From Mauremys mutica (Eukaryota > Chordata > Testudines > Geoemydidae): a stretch of 64,000 bases of DNA. Below are positions 1 to 13,000 of the stretch, in pieces (the first letter of the stretch is position 1; every line of letters starts with the position of its first letter). The notes below the pieces were generated by a model. It saw nothing but the letters and a program-made list of their open reading frames with translations. It ran no database searches and was not told the DNA's origin. The stretch covers positions 73,725,697 through 73,789,696 of the forward strand of contig NC_059072.1 of assembly GCF_020497125.1 (NCBI RefSeq), written 5' to 3'. Both the position numbers and the translations under genes were made by a program.

Positions 1-908
1 TTTGGCCTGAGTGGCTAGCCAAAAATTCAGGGTCTTGCAGGCTATTCCAGTTATGAGGAGAAATTGATGATGCAGTCTGGTACCTTTGAGACAATCATCT
101 GTGTGTAAATATGACACCTTCAGTTCACCACCAAGAGTGGGGATATATAGAGGAGGAAATTTCATGAAGAACAAATCTGGGTTACTTACTAGTGAGGGTA
201 GTTATTGAATATATCCATACTTGTCTTTCTTGCATCTCGTGGCGTCTGACAAAGTGGGTATTCACCCACAAAAGCTTATGCTCCAATACTTCTGTTAGTC
301 TATAAGGTACCGCAGGACTCTTTGTCGCTTTTTACTTGTTTAGAGTGTTTGTATTCTGGACAGGGAGTGAACTGGGGCAAGGGACTGTTGTACCTCTTGC
401 ATGAGGTATATCTAAACTGCAGCTGGGAACATGCTTCCAAGATCAAGTAGACAGACACATGCTAGCTCTGCTGAAAACAGTGGTGTTGCTGGGGGCACAC
501 AGCACAGGCTCGCTGTCTGAGTACAAACCCATCCAGTCCCCAGGTACATGGCCAGCTAGCTCAAGCTGACACTTGTGCTATGCCCAACTATGCTGCTATT
601 TTTAGTGTGCTAGCTATATCTATTTACTTGCACTGGAAAGCACACTCCCAGCTGCAAGGTAGACATACCAGTCTTAGATGCTGCCTTGGCCCGAGATTAC
701 ATTGAGGCACATGGCCCCATTCTAAGTGAACTGCTTTTAATGGTTCCTGGGTTTTCTTTGTGAACAATTCCAAGTGTGGGGAAATAATTGATGGCAATAT
801 ATGCCCCCAATCATTGGTGGTAAGTAGCTGAGGTTTTGCTTTTTGATATAAGTAAATCAATAGATTTTTTTCCTTTTGATTTTGTTTGTTTGGTGTTTGT
901 TTCACTAG
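1..908. other. OTOG: intron sequence upstream of first visible exon
   Basis: This is the 3' part of an intron of the otogelin-family gene, ending in an acceptor AG at 907-908. Apart from the Penelope-like fragment near 236-336 I recognise only a possible hAT-like scrap around 550-690 with phrases resembling the TGTCTACACT-type termini found elsewhere in the window. No coding exon is evident; short open frames here lack splice signals in a usable phase. Confidence 0.6.
236..336 (+). mobile_element. Penelope-like element fragment with decayed hammerhead motif
   Basis: The stretch carries the series CTGAC-AA (246-252), a perfect GTGGG/CCCAC hairpin (254-269), AAAA (270-273), GCTTATGC (274-281) and TC, then the phrase TTAGTCTATAAGG. 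This is the order of a type I hammerhead ribozyme core (CUGANGA, stem II, GAAA, short stem III, UH), which Penelope-like elements are known to carry. Two core bases are changed (G8 to A in CUGANGA, G to A in GAAA), so it should be inactive. The 3' tail seen in other copies is missing, so the copy is truncated. Confidence 0.6.
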
Positions 909-1076
909 GCCTTGGAGAAGGACCATATATTTTGGCAAGTTATGGACAGAATGATACTGTTATAGGAGCTAACATTACCAGCAGAAAGCTATTTCCTTTG
1001 CCTAGAATCAGTACATACGAAAATGTGGGATTTAGTTTTATGATAACTCCCGGCCTTTTCAAAGATAAAGACTTAT
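909..1076 (+). CDS. OTOG: otogelin exon: linker leading into AbfB-like domain
   Basis: First visible exon. The acceptor ends in TTTCACTAG and the donor is GTAAGT. It begins by completing a codon started upstream and ends with one base of a codon. It encodes about 55 residues with two N-glycosylation sequons (NDT, NIT) and the phrase [13 protein letters not shown]. Joined directly to the exon at 3549 it reads into [14 protein letters not shown], the start of the AbfB-like trefoil. The preceding D3 region lies outside the window. Confidence 0.85.
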
Positions 1077-4000
1077 GTAAGTATACTCAATATTACAGTA
1101 ATGACAAAGACTAGTTTTAGAACTACACCTCTACTCCGATATAATGCGACCATATATAACATGAATTCGGATATAACGCGGTAAAGCAGTGCTCTGGGGG
1201 GCAGGGCTGCACACTCCGGTGGATCAAAGCAAGTTTGATATAACACAGTTTCACCTATAACGCGGTAAGATTTTTTGGCTCCTGAGGACAGCATAATATC
1301 AAGGTAGAGGTGTATATATATCAGTTTCTCTGTTACTTATTTCTAAGTGTATTAGTTATCTAAAGTATGCTACAGTGATTTTTTTTTCAGTTTGTCCTTC
1401 ATGGAATGGAACAAATGAGAATGGATTAGCCAGTTGCAAAACTGATTTTTCCTTACAGTTTCAAGAAGAAATGTAGTGCATTTAAAATACACTCTTGGAA
1501 AAATTTACTTAAGGCTTTAATGCTAAATTTTGCAAGAATATATTTTAGAAATGCAGCAAGGTCCAAATGAGTGTTTTTGTGAGGGAAATTTAAGTATCTT
1601 GTGCAACTAGAAATAGAATTGGTTTGCATGGGTGAATATGAAACATTAGATATTAAAAATGTTTACCAAAAGTGTTTGTGTAATAAACCAACCACTTATG
1701 CTACACTTCTTAATATATATCTTCTTCCTATTTGTTTGTTCACACTGTGTAAATAATTTTTAACGCTTTCTCTTTCATTCAAACAGTGACCTATGTAACC
1801 AAAAATGTTTATATATAAAAATATTTTTCCTTCTTTCAATCCCTTATATATCCTGCACCAGTGAATTCAGTGGGAGATTTGCCATTGACATCAGTGGATG
1901 CAGGGCTCCCATCTATCACAGTTTGTGAAACCAGTATCTCCAAAAGGGTCGTCTCTGTCCTGAGATTTCAAATCATGTTTAAGAGAAATTGAGATATATT
2001 GGCAAGGGAGAAAATAAGTTTTTGGATGACATTTGAAAATAAATGGAAAGGTAATGAAGTAGAAGGATGAATGAAGTCTAATGAAATTCTCCAGCAGATA
2101 TAAAATAGTACAGGTAAAATATTGAGGTGACTGAAAGCTGAATTAAATCCATGTAATATATGGACATTTTTCAAATTACTGTTAGGGATGAGATGATAAT
2201 TGGATGAAGTATGGAAGTTGCATATTTTTACCCATGTTATTTGAACCAAGCCTTTTTTGAGCTTCTCAAATGTTCAGAGAAGTGATTTCTTCACTTTTGA
2301 TCTGTCCAGGACCAGAACAAGAAGTGATTAAATACAACTTTCCTGATGGCACTTCTGGCTGTGACTGGATGTCTCAGGAGAGAAGACTTTGTTCTCACAA
2401 AATGTGTACCCTGATTTTTGCAGCCAAAAGAAGTTTGGACAAACTATGCTTACATAACTAGAGCTGGTGGGAAATTTTCCGGTAAAACTAAAAAAATGCC
2501 AATTCAGTATAGGGTGACCAGATGAGAGACATGAAATATCGGGATGCGGGGGGTAGGGGAATCGCCAGCGGAGCAAAAAAAAAAAAAATGGCCGCCAGAG
2601 CATAGGAAAAATTGGTGGGGGCTGAGCACCCACCAGCAGCTCCCTGCCCTGCCCCCCACCACACCAGCTCACCTCCGCCTCCCCTGAGCAGGCTGCCACA
2701 TCCTGCTTCTCCCCACTCCCTCCCAGCACTTGTGCTGCCATACAGCTGATTCGCACAAGCCTGGGAGGGAGGAGGGAGGAAGGAGGAATGTGGCGTGCTT
2801 GGGGAAGAGGCGGGGCCAGGGTGGGGATTTGGGGAGGGATCCAATGGGGCAGGGAGGGGGCAGAGTTGGGGCGGGGCCGGGGCTGAGTTGAAGGCAAGAG
2901 CCCCCTCTGCCTATGCACTGGAGTCAGGACGTGGGACAAACAAGTAAATATTGGGACAGTCCCAATAAAATCGGGACATCTGGTCACCCTAATTCGGTAG
3001 AGTGAAGGGTTTAGCTGAATATAGCACAGATTTGATGAAATTTGTGTCAAAACGCAGCAGAGCACCAGGACTGTCTGTCTCTCTGCCTCTCCCCTAGCTC
3101 CAGGGATGGGCAGGCTCTCAGACTTGGTAGCTAGGTGGAGGGAGGCAGAGTGACCAGGCTCTCAGACTTTCTGGCAGCTGGCTAGAAGGCTCTTGTCCTG
3201 GAGGGCAGAAAAATACTGTTTAGGTTTTCCCAAATGAAATTTGTCTTGAAATCCCATTTTGTGAAAACTTGCATGTTTTTTAATGTCTCATCTCACTTTA
3301 GGACAAAACTTTTTCTCAAAAAGGAATTTCCCTTTTTCAGTCAGCTCTATATCTAGCTGAATTTTCAGATTTTTATATGAACTGAATTATGGGTCAGCAT
3401 TGCTATTTTCTACAGAAAAAATGGGAGAATTTTTGTGACGAGCAATAGTTTTGACATAAACTACTTAATAGCTAATGTGTAGTCCATAGCCTCTGGTTTT
3501 CTGGTGTGATAGCCTACTCCTGATTGCTTTGTATTTTGTTTGTGACAGCTCTGTCGCTTGTTTCCCTTGAGTCTGCTGAAAGACCAAACTACTTCCTGTG
3601 TGTCCATGACAATGAAACTGTTACTTTGGAACAGTGGGCAGCAAGTTCTTCATTTCGTAGAAGAGCTACATTCTTTCACCACCAAGGTCTCTGGATTCCA
3701 GATTATAGCGCATTTGAACTTCACAACAAGAAAGGCTTTTTCATTGTATTGACAGCTTCTGGCATTAAAGTGTCAAAATATGATGATTCAGAAGAATTCA
3801 AACGTACAAGTAGCTTTAGCATTGAAGGTAAGTTGTACATAATCCCAAAGGATACTGTACAATTCTGTTCTAGTTGTCTTAAGAGGGGTACACATGAGTG
3901 CATCATCTTCATCAATAGTAGCAAATATTTGTATTGATTTCCCCTATTTGTTTTTGTGTTCTCCTCTGTGTCCAGATGTTATTGATTTCCTGTTTTTGAG

Positions 4001-7000
4001 GTCATGAATATTGCCTTGACAGCATAATTCACAGTCAAATTGATATTTTTTTAAATAGGGCTGTTGATTAATCACAGTTAACTCGTGATTAGCTCAAAAA
4101 AATTAATCACAATTAATCCCACTGTTAAACAATAGAATCCCATTTGAAATTTATTAAATATTTGTGGATGTTTTTCTACATTTTCAAATATATTGACTTT
4201 AGTTATAACACAGAATACAAAGTGTTTAGTGCTCACTTTATATTATTATTTTTATTACAAATATTTGCATTGTAAAATGATAAACAAAGAAATAGCATTT
4301 TTCAGTTCACCTTGTACAAGTACTGTAGTGCAATCTCTTTATCGTGAAAGTGCAATTTACAAATGTAGATTTTTTTTGTTACATAACTGCACTCAAAAAC
4401 AAAATAATGTAAAACTTTAGAGCCTACAAGTCGACTCAGTCCTACTTCTTGTTCAGCCAATAGCTAAGACATACACGTTTGTTTACATTTAGAGCAGATA
4501 ATACTGCCCGCTTCTTATTTACAGTGTCATCAGAAAGTGAGAACAGGCATTCACATGGCACTTTTGCAGCTGACATTGCAAGGTATTTACATGCCAGATA
4601 TGCAAAACATTCATATGCCCCCTTCATGCTTTGGCCACCATTCCAGAGGACATGCTTCCATGCTGATGATGCGTGTTAAAAAAAATAATGCATTAATTTA
4701 ATTTGTGACTGAACTCCTTGGGGGGAGAAATGTATGCACCCTGCTCTGTTTTACCCGCATCATGCCATATATTTCATGTTACATCAGTCTTGGATGATGA
4801 CCCAGCACATGTTGTTCATTTTAAGAACACTTTCGCTGTAGATTTCACTAAACACAAAGAAGGCACTAATGTGAGATTTCTAAAGATAGCTACAGCACTC
4901 GACCCAAGATTTAAGAATCTAAAGTGCCTTCCAAAATCTGAGAGGGACAAGGTGTGCAGCATGATTTCAGATGTGTTAAGAGTAACACTCCAATGTAGAA
5001 ACTACAGAACCCAAATCACAAAAAAAGAAAATTAATCTTCTATTGGTGGCATTTGACTCAGATGATGAAAATGAACATGGATTGGTCCGCACTGTTTTGA
5101 ATCATTATTGAGCAGAACCTGTCATCAGCATGGATGCATGTCCTCTGGAGTAGTGGCTGAAGTATGAAGGGACATTCGAATGTTTAGCATATCTGTTATG
5201 TAAATAACTTGCGCCGGCTACAACAGTGCCATGCGAACACCTGTTCTCACTTGTAGGTGACATTGTAAACAAGAAGTGGGCAGAATTATCTCCTGCAAAT
5301 GTAAACAAACTTGTTTGTCTGAGCGATTGGCTGAATAAGAAGTAGGATTGAGTGGACTTGTAGGCTCTAAAGTTTTACATTGTTTTATTTTTGAATGCAG
5401 TTATTTTTTGTACATAATTCTACATTTGTAAGTTCAACTTTCATGATAAAGAGATTGCACTACAGTACTTGCAATAGGTGAATTGAAAAATACTATTTCT
5501 TTTGGGGTTTTTTACAGTGTAAATATTTGTAATAAAAATATATAAAGCGAGCACTGTGCATTTTGTATTCTGTGTTGTAATTGAAATCAATATATTTTAA
5601 AATATAGAAAACTTCCAAAAATATTTAAATAAATGGTATTTTATTGTTTAACAGCATGATTAATCGTGCAATTAATCATGATTAATTTTTTTAATCGCTT
5701 GACAGCCCTATTGTTTTTATTTGGAAATGAATTTGGTGTGTTATAACAAGCAGACAAAAGTTCATATATTGTTTAGTGAGCTATAGGTATTTTTTCTGTT
5801 TGCTGGGTGAGGCAGTAGTGTTGTTCCTGAAATCAACAGCACATTTGAGTATATGTTCTTTTTCCTTTAATACTCCAATATTTTTTAATTTTCTAGGAGT
5901 CCTTGGTTTAAATACTCATAAAAACACTGTTATTCGTTTGGAAGTTTTGGGGAGTCTGTACTTCATTTCTACAATCAACTTGCTATTACTGTAATATACA
6001 TCATAGAAAAGTCTATCAATCTATAAATACCATGCTTTCCTTCTTTCTCAGATCTCCATGCGTCAGTGCCTTATAGGAGGATGTGTGAATGGCGATATGA
6101 ACCTTGTGCTAGCCCCTGTTTTAAAACATGTAGTGATCCTGAAGGAGTAGCATGTAAATTTCTTCCACCGTAAGTCCAAATAAACTATATATCTCCAATA
6201 TAATATGATTATATAGAATGTATACGCTATCATTTTTAATAATATATTATAATATATACTAATTTTTACCAACAAAAAAATCGCTTCAATGGAGTTATAA
6301 CAGGGTTGAATTGGCTTCTTGTGTCTTGTAAAATCAAGTGTGCACTTGCCCATTAGATGATTTTACATGATATATGTTTATGTTTATCTGGTGGGTAATG
6401 GTCCATCAGCATGAATGTGGAATGATTCCTTGTCAATCTCCTACTGGCTGCATCAGGATTTCAGAAGTGTGTGTGTATGTGTGTGTGTGTGTGATTGAGC
6501 TAATGAAGGGGTCTCAGGATTCTCTGTGTGGCAGGGTCAAAAAAAAGGAACCTTAAAAACTGTCATTTTGTCAAACTGAACTAAGATATTGTAGATTTGT
6601 GATTTTTCTAATGTGATTTTTTTGGGGGTTTTATTAAAGGGTTGAAGGATGCTTACCATATTGTCCTAAAAATATGATCCTTGATGAGGTGACACTTAAA
6701 TGTGTTTATCCAGAAGACTGTAAGTACTTTCTGCAGTTACCAGTAAAGTTTTTTTATTATATAATTTATTTAGTGCTCATGATCAGAGTGATAGGTTGGA
6801 CCCCCCCGCCCAGTCCGGGATGCCACCTGATGTACTGGGGTTTCACTGAGCCTCTCCTGCTCCACCAGCCTGGATTCCCTCTCCCTATTTTGCTGAATTA
6901 GGCTATCCTGCCTTTTGCAGCACACACACAGAGTTAGGGCCACACCCAGCTGCAGACACAGACTGAAGTCCGCTCTGTGTGAGAGGACTCCCCCAGCACT

Positions 7001-10000
7001 AATGTGCACACCCATTTTGGGAGATAAGCCCAAAATAATACTGTCTTGCACTGTATAGAAAGATCCGCACAGCGCAAGCTCGTAAAAATTCACCCTCTCC
7101 CTCAATGTGGAGAGAGATGTGTACAGCTTCTTGCCCTCCCAGATATGAATTGCACAAACTGGGTTATGTTATAAACAAGAAATAAGTTTATTAACTACAG
7201 AAGTTAAATTTTAAGTGGTTATAAGGGATAGCAAACAGATTAAAGCAGATTACCTTAGTAAATAAACAAAAACCGCAAACTGAGCTTAACACACCAGATA
7301 GGTAAGATATTAATTAGCATATTTTCACTCTGAGTGACAACCAGGCTGTCAGATTCTTAAGACACAAGTTGCCTTGGCTTTCCCAGGTTTTCATACACAG
7401 GCTAAAAATCCTTCTAGCCTGGGACCATCATTTCCCACAGTTCAGTCTTTGTTCATCAGGTGTTTCCAGGTGTGGTGTTGTTGGGAGAGTGAGATCTCCC
7501 ACAATGTCATTTTCCCCCTTTTATATCTTCTCCCCACTTGCTGGAAGCTCTTTTGCTGTGACAAACATTTCCCACCGTGTAGAGCTATCTCTGAGAGGTT
7601 TCTGTTGTACACAGTTCCTGGGGTAATCCTGGTGCTTGTGTGCATTTCCTCAATAAGCCATTAACATTGTTTGGCCTGTTTACTGTCATACCTGAAAGGC
7701 TGCTTGTGGGTGTTTTCAACCTCAGGACATGTTTCAGCAACACATACATAGCCTAACTTCACAAATGACAATAGCACGTACAATCCTATGAGATATTACT
7801 GTCTAGCAGATCACGACTTTTCGAATGACACCTCACAAGGCATACTTCATATAAGACATATCCTAATTACATGACAGTGGTGAATATTGGGGTGTCAGGC
7901 TGTAACAATTAGATTGAAAGCCCTAGAAAATCAAGCCCATATACAGAGAGAGGGAGAAGAAGAGGGATATGCATGCTGTACATGCAGTGACTGCACAAGT
8001 TTTTTTATGCTTCCTGCAAAAGTGCTACCTCCTTCACCCTGGCCTCTCTGTTACGTGCATCACTCCACTCCGGTCCATCCAGAATACAGCTGCTAAAATC
8101 ATCCTCCACATCTGACTATGTTGAATACAAATTCAATTTCTCTTTGGTCACTTCCATTGTATTAAATTGAAATGTCTTGTCCTTGTTAAAGGCTCAGCAC
8201 AACTCTACCCCAGTTATACATTGATCTTGTGTTTTTACCATGACCTCTTGTTACCTCACTGCCAACCTCCCTGCATCTTTGGCTACATTTTTTGAGGGGA
8301 GGGGGAATTTAAATAGCCCAGTGTCCTGGATGCTTAACTGCCGGCATGTGTCTATCACATCATTCCTTTATTTGTGGATAATGCGGTGATTAAGCATTAT
8401 AGTTATTTTTCTTCCATTTTAAAATAGTCTCAGTATTTTGTATTTTTAAACTAGTTATGTGATGTTTAATAATTACTAATACAAAGTAATCTATTATAGT
8501 GCATTACTATCCAAAAATAGAAAAGAAAACTGTATTTTTTAAATCCCAGGTCCCATATAGTCTACTATTCTGTGTTTGCAGAATTTGCTACAGAATTCAC
8601 TCCTTGCTGCAGAATTGTGCTCCAGAATAAAAGCTTTAAATTGCCATATAATAAAAAAAACTAGTTTTTTGGTTTGTGAAGAAAACCTTACACATGTGAG
8701 TTGTGTGCAACTAATGTTGAGTTGTCCTCTAGAGTCTGCAGATATCCTGAACCAAGGCCTTTTGGGGCATACTGTGGTTATCTTTTCAGGGAATTTAAAC
8801 TGTCTAAGAATAGGCTGGTTTATATTTAGATTGGTACCCAGTGACTGATAGATGTTGCTGTTTTGCTCTTTCTTTAATACAGAATAACAGTGAAATATAC
8901 GTTTTCTTTCCAGGCATACCTGTGACACCTACAGAGCTGGCAGCTGGAACAAAAACCCAGAGGACAAGGCCCACTGCATTAATCTCTCCTACAATTGTTA
9001 CTACAGAGAGATTTCCGCAGCTGCCCCCTATATTTGTCACTGCAGAAGCTGAAGCTGAGCCTAGTCATACAATTGTAACTACCAAAATAACCACAAAGAT
9101 AGACACAACTTTAAGAGGAGCAAACACTACAGCAGAAACTCTGTCAGACTTTCATTCACTGGCATCACCTCATACAACTACTTATTTAACTTATTCATTA
9201 CCCGTTTCAAGTACAATGCAGTCTTCCAAAGTAACCCACAGCACAGCAAGCCTGTCTGTACTGCCCAAGCCCGTATCTTCAACAGATTTTCCAGCTACTC
9301 TTCAGACATCAGCAGCCACATTAAAAACATCCCCTACTGCAAGTCCGACAGTGTTTATAACCTCACCCATTACAACTATGGCAGTTCCATCAACACCTGC
9401 TTTTACTCTGCTAACTGCAAGTCCTGTTCCTAGATATTCTACATTACCAATGCCCACTTCCTCAGTGGTAACACCATTTTCACTTGAAACAGGAACTGCA
9501 TCCTCTTCCACAGCATTAGCAAGTTTATCCCTTGGACCAGCCTTTGTCACTACTGAAGTACCTACAAGGATCTGGGGAACCAGAAGACCTTCCACAAGTC
9601 ATTCACAACTGCCAAAAACATCCACAGAATTTCCTTCATCTGCTTCATTAACTGGAAGAACATCTTTTTCAAGTCCCACATTCTTTACAAGCTCACAGTT
9701 AATATTAACTGCATCTACTTCACCATTATCTACTATGACTGAAAGAACCAGGTCTACTATGGTTCAACCTATAGTTCACCCAGCTTCTGTTTATGCCCCA
9801 ACTTCAACTGTTTTTCAAACTCCCATGGCAACTTCTAGATTTACTAGTTTTGAAACTAGTCCTCCTCAGTTAATCACAGCTTCATACGTGGTGGCAGCTC
9901 AAGCCACCTCTCAAACTACTTCATCATCTTTAAGAACAACCAGTTCTTTAACTAGAACTTCAGTACCTACATTTTTATCTTCAATGGACATTTCAGTTAC

Positions 10001-13000
10001 TCCTTCCAAACATATAGTTCCATTAAGCACAGACACTGTTTCCACTATTCCACCTATAATGACTGAAACTTCATCTCCAGTTGCTTCCCAAATCCCTACA
10101 ACCATGAGAACAATGTGGTCTTCTTTGAGTCCCCTTGTAACACACACAATGTCCACATTAATGCCTCCTCCAATTACATCCCCCAAGCCCAAAGCAACGA
10201 GAGAAGTCACAGTTGTCTCAAAGAGTCTCTTCTTAGGACCTTCCACTACTTCAGTATCTCTTCTAGATACTCCTCAAATCTCTGAGGTATCTGTAACAAG
10301 TGCAATCTCAACAGAAAGTAAATATGCACTACACACTGATGCATTTCCAATATCGACTATTTCTAAAAGGTTGACTGCATCCATTAGTTCTACAGCCTTC
10401 CCTTTCAGTACACCTGTATTTCCCATAAATGCCACATTAGCTACTTATCAAATGGCAAGAACCACTTCAAAAATAACAGAGTACCCTATCAGTCCACATT
10501 CAGAATTCAAAACTGCCTCTGTGGTACGAAGTACAGATACTTCTCTAACTTCTAGAGAACTATCAGGAGCTATATTGTCTTTTACCAGTCCATCCACATT
10601 ACTTACAATGTTGTTGTCATCATCAAGACCATCTGTTTCACAAGTCTCTGCCATGACATCTCATACAACAAGTTCTTCAGTGATTCCCACAGTAAACAGG
10701 ACATCTGCTTTGATATCAAATGTAACTCTTACCCAATCACCCATTGTATCCATGGGTACACAAGAAACCTCAAGAAGCCCACATACAGAACTGGCAACCT
10801 CTCCCTCGGGTATTTCTACATTAACTTTAGGCACAAACATTTACATAAGTCCTTCAGCAGTGTCTAAAACATCATTTGCACTACCACATTTATTAACTTC
10901 TAAAACTCCTAAAGTCACTTTGGAAAGCTATTCCAGTATATTCACTACTACATCTTCACCCTCTTCTGAGACCTCCCATGTATCTACTGTATCATTAGGA
11001 ACAAATATATCATCATCAAGTCCTTCCACAGAATATGAAACAAGAACTTTTGTACCCACTGAAATAGTCACTCACTCCACAGTGCCATCGGCAGCACTGA
11101 CCATGAGCCCAGCTTTGAGTACTACATCCTTAGTGCCAACTTATGTCACTATGAAAACATCAGTTAGTCCTTCAATAAGTTTATTAGTTACTCCTGCCAC
11201 CACCATAGCCCCTAGTGTTACTGCAAAAACCACTGAATCTTCTGTTACTTATATTGAGCTTTACACAGCCTCTAGTTCAGTGCCAATTCCTGCTACCTCT
11301 AAAACACCTATGTATCCTTCACCTAAGACTTCACTGACATCTGCACCTGCCCCAGTTTCACTGAGTACTAAAGAAATGCTAAAAACTATAGTCATGAAAA
11401 CAACTGGTGCCATGACTGCATTCTCAGAGCTGAAGATTACACCTTCTGCAGCTTCAGAACTTAAATATGCAACCTCCATTGGGAGAACTGCAGACACTGG
11501 AGAAAGTAGTCAGACTTCACATGTACAAAGAAATATTACTAAGACAAAATCTACAACTACTGAAAAATCTTCACTGCTACACTCAACGTTCTTTTCTGTT
11601 CAGACTACTTCCTTGCCCAGTCAGAGCAGGATAACTTCAGGAAAATCTGTCTCTATTTCTGAAGTCACAGATGTACTGCTATCAGATTGGTCCAGAATTC
11701 CACCACAAAGAACAATCAAACCTTACTATAATCTAACAGAACCAGAACAAGTGGGGATTGGAGAATCGCAGAGTACCACTGTAACAGCTTCATCTCATTT
11801 CAGTTATGCAAAGGTGCTGTCTTCTACTACAGAACCTGTGGAAACACAAACTTCACTGACAGACACAGACATGATGATGACAGTTACAGCTGACCATGCT
11901 TCATATGGCACAATGATACATACACTGATGTCATCTTCCTCAGATTGTATGGTATGATCAATTTTATCTGCCCACTGTATACTCTATGTATATTGCTTTT
12001 TAATCTGCTTTTTCTCTACCAACTGGGATGGGAGAGGTTTTAAATTGGATAAAATATCTTTCATTTTTCTCTCTCTGTTTTGCCTTTATATTGGCTCTTT
12101 ATTTTTCTTTGAAGATTGCCTGCACCTCCACGCTCACAAATTGACTGAAACACGCTAGAAAACTTTGACCATTGGAGCTGTGTGCACCTACTGAGACATG
12201 GAGTTCTTTGAAATTATTTCCTGCAGAGATGGGCACAGCTCACCTTCCTTCCCTACTTCTTTGGAGTCTATGGAATTTAAATTAGTGGAAGTTACTGAGG
12301 AACAAAGCAGGGTTATGTCTCCTTATATGCTTGTGGGCATAAACACTGGTTACTGTGAGCAAGTGTGTATCTGGCCTCAATAGCCAGTGCTTTCTATAGG
12401 GCTACAGTGCAGTGGTACTGGAACAATTTTTATAGTGGGGGTGCTGAGAGTCATTGAACCAAACTGTAAACTCTGTATATAATGGAAACCACTTCAAGTC
12501 AGAGGGTGCTGCAGCCCCCCCCACCTCTAGTTCCAGCACCTATGCTCCAGTGAGCGGTGTGTGTGTGTGTGTGTGTGTATGTATATATGTACCCAGTGCT
12601 GTGGGTGTATGAAAGCAGACCCCTGGAAATACATTGATAGGTGAGTAACCTGTTTTTCTGAGGTTATTGGAACAAATACAAGGATCCACAAGAGAATAAA
12701 GTGCCTCCAACATCTTCAGTTACTCTGTCTTCAAATGATAGAGCCCTCTCCCCAATTTTAGCAAAAGATCCATGACCATGTCACAATTTCGAGGATTAAT
12801 TGGAATTCTGTGTTTTTGTTGATTTTATTGTTGTTTGTTCTTTTTGGTTATCTTTCATTTATTTGTATATGTATTTGGGCACTATGGCAAATTTCTGCCT
12901 TGTCCTGCTCAGTGTCCTCAGAGGCAGATTAGGGGTTTGTGGGGCCCTGGGCCAGAGCAAGTGGGGGCCCCTCCCTACCCCCTCTGCCTGCAGTCCCCCC

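Noticed and set aside
1391..1472. Possible exon (acceptor TTTTTTTTCAG, open frame [17 protein letters not shown]...)
   Set aside because: Its end phase is incompatible with the AbfB exon, and exons 909-1076 and 3549-3827 join perfectly without it, giving a sensible AbfB start.
2310..2461. Possible exon after CTGTCCAG with frame [14 protein letters not shown]...
   Set aside because: No good donor, and it would need an unsupported upstream partner; the gene reads through without it.
2488..3065. 245-codon - strand open frame over the hAT element
   Set aside because: It spans a transposon border and a GC-rich tract, has Pro-rich low-complexity composition, and no domain.
9302..11497. Several antisense open frames opposite the mucin exon
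   Set aside because: They are Val/Glu/Ala-rich mirror images of Ser/Thr-rich coding sequence and show no independent coding features.
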